Assembly: GCA_964036665.1 (NCBI GenBank)
Contig: OZ038528.1
Location: 7,570,501 to 7,634,500, forward strand
Source of the DNA: Gordius sp. MW1
Taxonomy: Eukaryota > Nematomorpha > Gordioida > Gordea > Gordiidae
Length of the DNA stretch: 64,000 nt
Direction: 5' to 3'
Made by a program: the position numbers and the translations under genes
The notes under the pieces: generated by a model
The model's database searches: none
What the model saw: the letters and a program-made list of their open reading frames with translations, nothing else
What the model was told of the DNA's origin: nothing
Part shown: piece by piece, positions 23,753 to 33,079 of the stretch
How the letters are laid out: each line of letters starts with the position of its first letter
How positions within the stretch are numbered: position 1 is the first letter of the stretch

Positions 23753-24639
23753 TATTTTACAATAACTAATTTTCACAGAGGGTTTTGTATTTCACAATAA
23801 ATGATTGGTACAAAGCGTTTGGTTCTTTACAAAAATTGAAACGACATGGTAATTTCCGACACACACAGCAAATGTTCAATATATGACAACTACAACGACG
23901 ACAGTAACGACTAATTTTTAGAGAAAACAAAAGGTAATTAGAGTAATGAGATTTCAAACAGGGTTGAGAAAATTAGAACAGATGTTAATTAAATAATTAA
24001 AAAAAGCGTCGGAAAATATTACGGCCTTCGCCTACGCGTTAGTCCGCGGTGAGTGAATCTCTCTTAGAACTATCCCCTGACTTTTACTAGTTCTTTAGCC
24101 AACCCATAAAAAATGATTAAAGTTAACTTAATTAAAATCACTAAACTATAAATCGTAGAATACCACAAGTCCTATAAATATCATTGAGCTTCTCTATACG
24201 TTTAAAAAAAATTATCAATCCTATCTTACCTATGCCAAAATTCAATATAGCTTATTTCTACCGTTCATTTAATTTACCTCATATAAATACGTTAAGCATA
24301 TAAATAAAAAATGCTCCATATTTATGTTTTTACGTGCAATAATATTTAACTTATTAATCAATTGTTGAATATTTAGTGCAAAGTTTGTGCATGAGTTACA
24401 AATTATGTGTACATTCTTAAAATCGCGCTGACACAAATTGATACAATATCATGCACATATATTTACCCAGTTTTAATTACGCAAGGAAGACATTTACTCT
24501 AATCTTAGGCTTAAATTTTCTATTTAATTTTAAACCCAGGCTCTATCCATAGACTTTAGTCGCTTTAAAGTCACTATCTTGTGGGAACAGTAGCAGATTG
24601 GCATATCATAGAAAACATGTGTAATAAATTTTTTTAGTT
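23753..24639. other. Region upstream of the mL49 gene
   Basis: Gene-poor AT-rich sequence. A 63-codon Cys-rich minus-strand frame (23,957-23,766) has no recognisable domain. The promoter of the mL49 gene should lie here, but no distinct motif was identified. Confidence 0.3.
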
Positions 24640-25412
24640 ATGTTGCGAAATTCGTGTAACTTATTTCAGGTACATTTCAATTTGTTATGATTAATAAATC
24701 ATTTTTCATATTTTCACTTGAATTGAAATACCATTTCATTTGTAAGTAGAATTTGGCGTGTAAGAACATCAGTCAAATTATAAAATATTCACAATTTGAT
24801 GATCACAATTTTTCAACGCCTGAAAAACCAGCTTGGAAGCATATGGGAAATCGAATGGATCCTGACATTGACATGCTTGAAGGATTAACTAAATATCAGA
24901 AATCTAAAGATGATTTTAGAGTAAGGTGTCAATTTTTATATTACAAATTGTAGTATGTTGAGAATGTTATCAACATTTGTATACCAAAATGTGTTCCAAC
25001 TCCATTAGTTGGAAAAAGTAAAACATTTCCATCTGGTTGGATTCCTCCTCCAAGTTTGAAAATAATTATTTTGTTATGATAAATTTTTATAGCTTCTGCC
25101 CCTAAACTTCCTTATTTTGTTGAAAGAACAAAAAATCACCTTTTTCCTGTTTATCTCGAATTAAGATTTAATGGAACTCAAAAAGTTACATTAGTAAAAA
25201 AAATAAAAGGGGATATTTGGGTAAGTTTTATTGAATATTTATATAATTAGCATTAGGCACTTGAGACAGATTTGATGGCTTATCTTTTGCAATTTGAAAA
25301 AGATAAAGCATTTCCTTCACCAACACAAGTAAATGAGATTGCACAAAAGATTGGTATTAAAGGAATTTGGGTGGAAGAAATCAAAAACTTTCTTATTGAA
25401 AAAGGCTTTTAA
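24640..25412 (+). CDS. MRPL49: Large mitochondrial ribosomal subunit protein mL49, five exons
   Basis: Proposed exons: 24,640-24,669, 24,750-24,920, 24,954-25,053, 25,093-25,220 and 25,257-25,412, all joined by GT-AG and in phase, giving 194 residues. Introns are 80, 33, 39 and 36 nt. The family core is clear: YVENVI, FPSGWIPPP, PYFVERTKNHLFPVY, KKIKGDIW followed by ALETDL, and EIKNFLIEKGF at the C-terminus, as in animal mL49. The start MLRNSCNLFQ is basic and free of acidic residues, fitting a mitochondrial targeting peptide. The product would be a structural protein of the mitochondrial large subunit. Exon 1 is the least certain; its splice to 24,750 keeps the frame, whereas an ATG at 24,687 does not. 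Human mL49 is 166 residues. No inactivating change is seen, so this looks like a live host gene. Confidence 0.88.
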
Positions 25413-26198
25413 AATATTATTTTCATACAAATTGTTACTCGATGAGTTCTTGATATAATTTTTAAATGTGAAGTTGTTTTAATGTTTAATAGTTTTATGT
25501 GATATTTGTTCTTGTTTCATAACAAGTTTTTTTTAAAGGGCCCTCAGATTATACCTTCAAAATTATTATATCTAAATAAGATAATTTAAATTTATATTGA
25601 GATTTGTTTAATATTATGCTGACACTCGGGGCATGTGTACCCACCTATAGACTTATGTTTATAATGGTCTATATTAAGAAAATTTGGAAAGTTTAGAAAA
25701 TGGCGTGGGTGAAAAAACCTTTTTTCACCTAAGATGTTTTTTTATTGGGTATTTTGATATTTCTCCTTAAGCTCACCCCAATCCTCTTAATTATTAATGT
25801 GCTCCGCCCCTTTTTATCCTCTTCCCAAAGGTAATGAGTATTCCTGAAAATCTCGAACGCGAGAGCATTTGTGAGATATATTTGGCCCCATTTTTAACTT
25901 CTTATAACTATCGAACTATTAATTGAAATTATCTCAGATTTTAAATATATGTTTGTAAAGGACTCTTAATTAATGGGATAAATTGATAAATAATTAAACA
26001 TTATTACAAAAATTATTAACATTTTCCTGAAGTCCTATTATTTTTTTTAATTTCAATCCCTCGCCTCATTTTACCTCTTAACATCATATACCATGAACTG
26101 AATCAAAATTAATATGATTTTCTATTAAAAGAAAGTCGGAAGCATAAAAAATATAATTGCACAAACATATGACGTTATAAAAAGATATACAAACATTT
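25413..26198. other. 3' flank of mL49, no gene seen
   Basis: AT-rich. A perfect short palindrome GGTGAAAAAA-CC-TTTTTTCACC is at 25,708-25,729. Nothing else recognisable. Confidence 0.3.
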
Positions 26199-26394
26199 AT
26201 TCGTGGGTTACACAGGACCCCTCTGGCCAAAAAGATGCTATATTTTAAAAAGTAGTGGGCCAAAAGTTTTAAATTTTTCCCAAATTTAGTTTTTGGTAAA
26301 ATTCTAGACTACTGAAAAGGCCAGATCAATTCGTATTTAAACGCGTTTTATATTTAAATTTATAACTATTAGGGGTCCGTCGTGTCCCACGAAT
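26199..26394. mobile_element. Small inverted-repeat MITE
   Basis: ATTCGTGGGTTACACAGGAC at the left is mirrored by GTCCGTCGTGTCCCACGAAT at the right, 196 bp in total. No coding content and no clear target duplication. Confidence 0.55.
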
Positions 26395-26704
26395 GCTCTC
26401 GAGGGTTAATGAACCCGAACCGCCCCTAAGGGATCGGGGTTTTAACCCAAGCGACCTTACCCGAAAGCGTTTCAAATTATTTTCAAAAAATTCTTTAAAT
26501 TTTTAGTGAAAATTTAACCCAAAAGGAAAAATCGCGGCATGCTAAAGCGATATGAATCAGCTTGAACCAACTAATTTATTAAAGCTATTTATTTGAATTA
26601 TGAATAAGTATTAATAATAAATTTAGGTCATTGGCTTTTTCTCTTCTAAAATTTGTTGTATTAATATCTTATCTTAAACAAGTATGTAATTAAGATTAAC
26701 TAGG

Positions 26705-26895
26705 GTCGGTAGGAAAGATCTACACGGGCTGGCCCGCTGATGGGTTAAAAGCTTGGCCCGCGGGTGGGTAGACGGGCTTGAGGTGCGTAAAAAAACTATA
26801 GGCTCGTGCGGGCCTAGAAGTTTTCAAAACGGTTACGGACGGGCGCAAAATTTTTATATACAGGCCTGAACTTTTTACAAAAAGTTTCCAACCGA
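26705..26895. mobile_element. hAT terminus, CGGGCC family
   Basis: AGATCTACACGGGC followed by GGCCCGC, GGGCTTG and CGGGCCTA motifs. It faces away from the terminus at 23,515-23,752, so the mL49 gene lies between two outward-pointing ends. Partner end not found. Confidence 0.5.
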
Positions 26896-27276
26896 GAAAA
26901 ATCTTGAGTTGTTGAAAAATTGTGTCGAGACGAGACGATACGAGATTTTATTAGCAATCATAATATAGTAAATTTGGTTTTCTATATTATAATTTGTAAT
27001 TCACATTAAAATGTTAAATATAATTACAATACTTTTAATATGGTTTAATTTGACACCCAATTAGCCGCGTATAATTCAAATTTAAAATGTTAGCTTGTTG
27101 AATAAAATATCAGTGGCCGCTAGGGCATATAAATAATATTTAAATATATTCATCGCTTATTTATATCCTTAGCATTAATATATAAAATAGTCATACAGAC
27201 TTAAAATGTTTAATCAAGTAGTGAGTATAAACAAAGCATTTTAAAATTTCGAAAAAATATATTATCCTGTCTGATA

Positions 27277-27606
27277 CAGTCAAAACCGTTTAATTGCAAA
27301 GCCTAGCCTGAAATTTTTTCGCAATTAACCGATATTTCACGATTAAATGATGGAAATAAAAGTATATGTATATTATATTAAATATTCATTTCTTACGCTT
27401 CGCAATAAAACGATATTTTATATAATTTTCTGGGTGATTTAAGGACTTGAAAATGTTTTTGAATGTCCGATATTGTACTATTAAGCGATTTGTCAATAAA
27501 CGATGTTTTTGTTAATATTATCGTTTAAAAAAAACAAAATGGCGGTTAACTTCGCGATTAAAAGATTTTTGCGAGAATCCGATTTGCGATTAAGAAGTTT
27601 CGACTA
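27277..27606. mobile_element. Tc1/mariner-like (pogo-type) MITE
   Basis: CAGTCAAAACCGTTTAATTG at the left corresponds to the reverse of GCGATTAAGAAGTTTCGACT at the right, with many TTAAnCG(C/A) motifs between. A TA precedes the left end. The pogo/Tigger resemblance rests on the CAGTC-AAAC terminus only. Confidence 0.5.
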
Positions 27607-28149
27607 TTGAATCCTTAGTTAATTAATCAAAATAATTACATTGATTTGGCTAAAATAAATTTATATTTTTGGAGAAACCCAGTGGCCCTGCCGAACATTT
27701 GCCTTCAAAACATTAAATAAATCATGAGTCTAACAAGAGTTTGTTATGCTTCTCAAGGTACACCGCTGAAATTCTCAAGCCATAAATCATATAATTCATT
27801 TGTTTTGCCAATTACATTAACTTATAAAATAGGCTTGGCAGGTTAAATCTAATCCTCTAAACTCTCTAGGTTTTCCACTACACTAGAATATATTAACATA
27901 AGCGTAAAAAAATATTTTACACCTAATTTTTTCAAAAAATGGATCAAGTAAATTTTGAGGTCCTACACTACAAATGCTTTACTTTTTAATTTAAAATCAT
28001 TTGCTATAATATATGTGCAATTCATAGATCAGCTAAAAAACTCTTCTATTCCTATTTCAGTAATAGTTACTTTATTGGTGTTTTTGCAACGCTATCGTGC
28101 AACTAAATACATATGTAACACTAGCTTACCTTTCAGGTTTATTTAACAA

Positions 28150-28479
28150 CTTGATGAAACCGGCAAACGTTGTTTTGCCATTTACCCGGGTGTATTAAAT
28201 TGTGTTGGAATTTTAGGGCATATATGATGATAAAGCGGTTATTGAAGTAAAAATAAAGTTGGATGTCTATATGTTCTACTTCTATTGTTCTATTTCCGTA
28301 TACATTGCCACGCGTACGAATACTCGAAAACTAGAGGACCGATTTGGCTCGAACAAATCTTAAAACATGCTCTGAAGTGTCAGGAATAAACTGTGAAATT
28401 TTGAGCCAAATCGGTCTGGTAGTTTTTCAAAATTGGTGGCGGCATATATACACACATAGTTTCATTTTTATATATAAGA
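28150..28479 (-). mobile_element. Non-autonomous Helitron, unit 1 of a head-to-tail pair
   Basis: On the minus strand the unit starts TCTTATATATAAAAATGAAA and ends with hairpin GGCAAAACAACGTTTGCC, then GGTTTCATCAAG, a slightly changed CTAG terminus. Its 5' edge abuts the 3' edge of the next unit with no spacer. No coding content. Confidence 0.8.
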
Positions 28480-28753
28480 CTAGATGAACCCGGCAAACGT
28501 TGTTTTGCCATTTACCCGGGTGGATTAAATTATGTTGGAATTTTAGGGCATATATGATGATAAAGCGGTTATTGAAGTAAAAATAAAGTTTGATTACTCG
28601 AAAACAATTGGACCGATTTGGCTCGAACAAATCTTAAAACATGCTCCGGAGTGTCAGGAATAAACGGTGAAATTTTGAGCCAAATCGGTCCGGTAGTTTT
28701 CCAAAATTGGTGGCGGCGGCATATATACAATAGTTTCATTTTTATATATAAGA
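28480..28753 (-). mobile_element. Non-autonomous Helitron, unit 2 of a head-to-tail pair
   Basis: Same 5' TCTTATATATAAAAATGAAA and 3' hairpin, with an intact CTAG at 28,480-28,483. It lacks about 55 bp present in unit 1. The pair as a whole lies between A (28,149) and T (28,754), as expected for a Helitron insertion. Confidence 0.85.
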
Positions 28754-29370
28754 TATAGGAACATTCAATACATTCTTTAACAACGAACTGATGAAGGTTA
28801 TAATACTAGCACTTGTCTTAATTTATCTAAAGCCATTACTTTTTTTGCCAATTTTAAAAGGATATGAGCTAGTTTAAAAATGTTAGGGACATGTTTCGAA
28901 AGGTTTTTGTCTAAAAAATGGTTCGCCATTTGAAAAAATATTTTATTTGTATATTTATTTAAAAGATGATTAATTCAAATTGTATTGAATTTTTTTTTTG
29001 AAAGTCGAGACATGTCAAGATTTCTCGTCGAGACGAGATCGAAATAATACCAACGGGCCTGGAATTATAATAGGCTTGCACCGGCCTATAATTTTATAAG
29101 CGGTCTTGTATAAGAATTAATGTATTTGCTGTTTTATCTAAAAAATTTGTTTAAATTGATTTTTTAATATTAATTCCTGTCGCATACATTTATTTTGACC
29201 GCTAAATTTGAATTGAATATCTTATTTTATTTGTTAAAAAACTTTTTCCTTAAGATAGTTGCTTCTTGATATTATATTGAAATCGATTCATTGAATATTT
29301 GAATTAATTATAATGATAAATGTTGTTTTATTAATTCGCAAAAAATTTAACGGAATAACCTTGAATGTAA
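28754..29370. other. Intergenic with short hAT-end scraps
   Basis: No gene seen. A CGAGACGAG-type scrap is at 28,998-29,045, followed by a short GGCCT-rich scrap at 29,050-29,105. Confidence 0.35.
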
Positions 29371-29575
29371 TAGAGATCTGCAGGAAGCAGGCCCGCGGGC
29401 GGGTACGGACGGACCTGAAGTGCGCAAAAGAATTACGGGCAAGCTCGGGCGAGCCTAAAAATTTTCAAAACGGGTACGGACAGGCCTGTGGTGCTTAAAA
29501 AAAATCGGGCGGGCTTTGACGGGTCTAGCAGTTTCTAATACTGGCACGAACGGCCGACCTGCCAAAAATGGCCGG
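29371..29575. mobile_element. hAT terminus, CGGGCC family
   Basis: TAGAGATCTGCAGG followed by repeated GGGCGGG, TACGGACGG and CGGGC motifs. Only one end is recognisable. Confidence 0.55.
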
Positions 29576-29870
29576 GGGGGGGGGAGTTTTGGATAAATAA
29601 TAAAGACATTCCGTGTCAAATCGCGACGTTATACCTATCTAACAATTTAAATGAAAATAGGAGTTGGGCGACCATATTAGAAAATGGTCAACAAAAATTT
29701 AATAAATAATACAATTAGCAAAATATATTAAGATTAAGTACATTAGTCGTAGGCAGGCTTGCCCAAAGGGGGTGAATCAATTTTGTGCCAAAATATTTCG
29801 ATTAAACAAATTTTAATTAAAATTAAATTTATTCAATATCTACTGATAAAAAATTTATTGACATTGTTAT

Positions 29871-32461
29871 TGCTGTAGCTCGCCTTTTCCCATACTCAAA
29901 TTAAGCCTTTTCCCATACTCAAATTAAGCCTTTTCCCATACTCAAATTAACTCATTAGTGCTTTTCCTTTTTAGTTAATACTCCCACACTCTCACCCATT
30001 AGTTATAATATCATTAGTTACTTTCCCACACTCTCACCATGATTTGAGTTCGCATTCATTATTGTAATTAAGTACATTATTATTCCCACGCTTTTTCCTA
30101 TATATTACCAAATTATCGCATAAATGCATTCTTGGATTTTTTCCCTTTCTTACGCATTTTATTACGCTATAAAATATGGCGCGGTCGAATTCCAATATAC
30201 AATTCCATCAATATAATCCTACCGATAGTTTTGACTTATACTTGTCACAATTCAACCATTTTCACAATGTTATCGGTTGCGATAAAAAATCCTTATTTCT
30301 ATCCGTTATAGGTACCGAAAATTTCGAATTACTTACAAACCTTATTGCCCCCCAGGACCCTGCAAACCTTCCTTTTGAAGAATTATGTTTAGCCCTAAAA
30401 AACTTTTATTCTCCCAAATTAAACCCAATCGTACAACGCTACAAATTTAATAAGTTGTCCCAAATGGATGATGAAACCATCGATGCATTTACAGCAAGAT
30501 TAAAGGGGGTGGCAATCCATTGCGAATTCGGATCGAACCTTGAAAGTAGCCTCCGTGATAGGTTTGTAGCTGGATTAAAGAAAACAAAGATTGTTGAACG
30601 CCTTTTAGGCATAGAAAATTTGACATGGCAAATTGCGCTGGACACCTCTCGCGCCATGGAAAGGGCAGAACTACAATCGCAATTATTGAATCATTCGGAA
30701 ACAATTCATTTGGTAAAACCCAGGTCCTTAAATTATTGTTATTCATGCGGGGGGAATCATAATCGGGCCATGTGTAAATTTCGAACTGCAGTTTGTTTTA
30801 AATGTCAAAAAAAGGGACACATTGGAAAAATATGCAAGAGCGAATGCAGTGTTACGCATCATCAAGTGAATTATTTGAAGGGATATTCGTCATTTCCCAC
30901 TTATACATTAAAGGTAAATGATCTAGATGTTAATTTTGAAATTGATACAGGGTCATCAGTGACAATGGTGAATGGAGGAAACATTGTAGTACGGAACGTT
31001 TCTCCACTCAAAACTATCTTAAAGAGCTATAATGGTACAACCATACCAACGAAAGGGAAAACCGAGGTGACAGTATCTGAAAATGGCAAACGATTTAAAT
31101 TGCCGTTAATCGTATCAGAAGGCCATGGCCACAACATATTAGGACGCGATTGGTTGCAACATTTTCCCCATATCCTAATTCAACTGGCACATAAATGGAT
31201 TAAAGATGATACCACTCCCTCTTCAATCAATATGGTTAATTGTTACAATAATTTGAATGATATTACTAACAAATATTCTTCGTTATTTGATAATAAATCC
31301 ACCGGAGTTATTGATTTTTATACAACACTTAAACTTAAACCCGAATCCTCTCCTAAATTTTTTCGGCCCAGACCAATCCCTTATTTTATTAAAGAAAAAG
31401 TGGATAAGGAGTTAGACCGACTAGTTAATGAAGGGGTTTTGAAATCTGTAAAATATGCCGACTATGCAGCGCCCATTGTTACTGTTCTTAAAAAAAATGG
31501 GGGATTACGAATTTGTGGAGATTTCCGAAATTTGAATAATAATCTAGTTGTTGAAAAATACCCTCTTCCCCGAATCCAAGACTTGTTTTCTAAATTAGCA
31601 GGTTTTAGATATTTCTCCATATTAGACCTAAAGGAAGCTTATTATCAAATTAAAATTACTGAAAAATCACAAAATATTTTAACAATTAATACCCACAGAG
31701 GACTTTTTCAATATACTCGACTTCCATTCGGAATTGCTTCTGCCCCAGCGATATTTCAGCGCTTCATAGACTCATTATTTAGGAACATTAATGGTGTAGT
31801 ATGTTATTTAGACGACATTATCGTGTCTGGGAAAACAATTGAGGATCACAATAAAAATCTCGAAATAGTGTTTAAAATATTGGATGAGGCTAATATAAAA
31901 TTAAAACGAGAAAAATGTAATTTTTTACAAAAATCAATTGAATATCTTGGACATATAATAAACGAGGAAGGAATTCACACAACTAACAAAAATACTAAGG
32001 CAATTATAAATGCTCCTGACCCTACATCAATTAAAGAATTACAATCTTTCTTAGGCATGGCTACCTATTATGCTAAGTTTATACAAAATTTTTCGACTCT
32101 AGCACAACCGTTGTATAAATTATTAAGAAAATCAGTGAAATGGAATTGGACACAAGATTGTATAAATGCCATTAATAAAATAAAGAAAAAAATAATTAAT
32201 GCTCCTGTTTTAGTTCATTTTAATCCTCAATTACCATTGCTACTCTCCACCGATGCTTCAGCGGAAGGTATCGGCGCCGTTTTATCACATGAAATTAAGG
32301 GGTACGAGCATCCCATTTCTTTTGCCTCGCGCACACTCAACGCTGCGGAGAGAAATTACAGCCAAATTGAAAAAGAAGCGTTAGCCATTATATTTGCATT
32401 TCAAAAATTTCGAGAATACATTTATGGCCAAACCTTCACTCTAGTTTATTACGCTATAAAA
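29871..32461 (+). mobile_element. Ty3/gypsy LTR retrotransposon fossil, incomplete copy
   Basis: A 304-bp 5' LTR (29,871-30,174) is followed by gag with a CCHC knuckle, an aspartic protease (DTGSS), reverse transcriptase (YLDD) and the start of RNase H. Integrase and nearly all of the 3' LTR are absent. GTTAT flanks both ends (29,866-29,870; 32,462-32,466), so the target duplication survives. The copy is broken, with about one major loss. Near-identity to the copy at 54,047 shows a recent insertion. Confidence 0.92.
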
Positions 32462-32599
32462 GTTATTATTGTACTTAGAAAAAGCATTTAAATTATTTTT
32501 TATGACCTAATTCCGTTTGTTATTTTTCTTCCAAGGACGCATTTTGCAAAAGCTCCTTTTAATTTTTCTGAATATGCCAACACGGGGCATTGTTTGAAC

Positions 32600-32690
32600 T
32601 AGAGAAAAGATTATGTCTTAACCCGATAGGTACCACTAACGGTTCGGCTGAACCAATTTATATAAAAAAATTTTTGGGGCATCTATTAGC
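32600..32690 (-). repeat. Conserved motif shared with 58,878-58,960
   Basis: Read on the minus strand, GATGCCCCAAAAA, AATTGGTT, GCCGAAC and GGTACCTATC recur in the same order at both sites. It directly follows the exon array of the FLYWCH gene. Function unknown; it may be the end of a repeat. Confidence 0.5.
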
Positions 32691-33079
32691 ACATTTAATT
32701 ACTTTCACTATTAACATTGGTGGAATTACATAAAGATATAATTGGGTTTGAAGCAACAACTACTGTATAAAGTTAAAATATTAGCACATTTAATTACTTT
32801 CACTATTAACATTGGTGGAATTACATAAAGATATAATTGGGTTTGAAGCAACAATTACTTTATAAGGTTAAAATATTAGCACATTTAATTACTTTCACTA
32901 TTAACACTGGTGGAATTACATAAAGATATAATTGGGTTTGAAGCAACAACTACTGTATAAAGTTAAAATGTTAGCACATTTAATTACTTTCACTATTAGC
33001 ACTGGTGGAATTACATAAAGATATAATTGGGTTTGAAGCAACAACTACTGTATAAAGTTAAAATATTAGCATTAATTAA
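32685..33079 (-). repeat. Four 95-bp tandem units, each an exon plus an intron
   Basis: Period is exactly 95 bp (starts 32,685, 32,780, 32,875, 32,970; the next partial unit begins at 33,065). On the minus strand each unit has acceptor TTTATACAG (or close), a 60-nt open stretch, and donor AAAGTAATTAAATG. Exon and intron parts are equally conserved between units, which points to recent duplication. Confidence 0.85.

Noticed and set aside
23766-23957. Cys-rich minus-strand open frame
   Set aside because: Cysteine spacing fits no known finger and there is no splice or start support.
24687-24741. Alternative start exon for mL49 at ATG 24,687
   Set aside because: It leaves a phase that no nearby acceptor restores; the 24,640 start with a splice to 24,750 keeps the frame.
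25708-25729. Perfect short palindrome as a terminator
   Set aside because: Poly-A/poly-T palindromes are expected by chance in this AT-rich DNA and have no such role in animal genes.
27955-28146. 63-codon frame with a membrane-like segment
   Set aside because: AT-driven hydrophobicity, no family and no clear exon partner.
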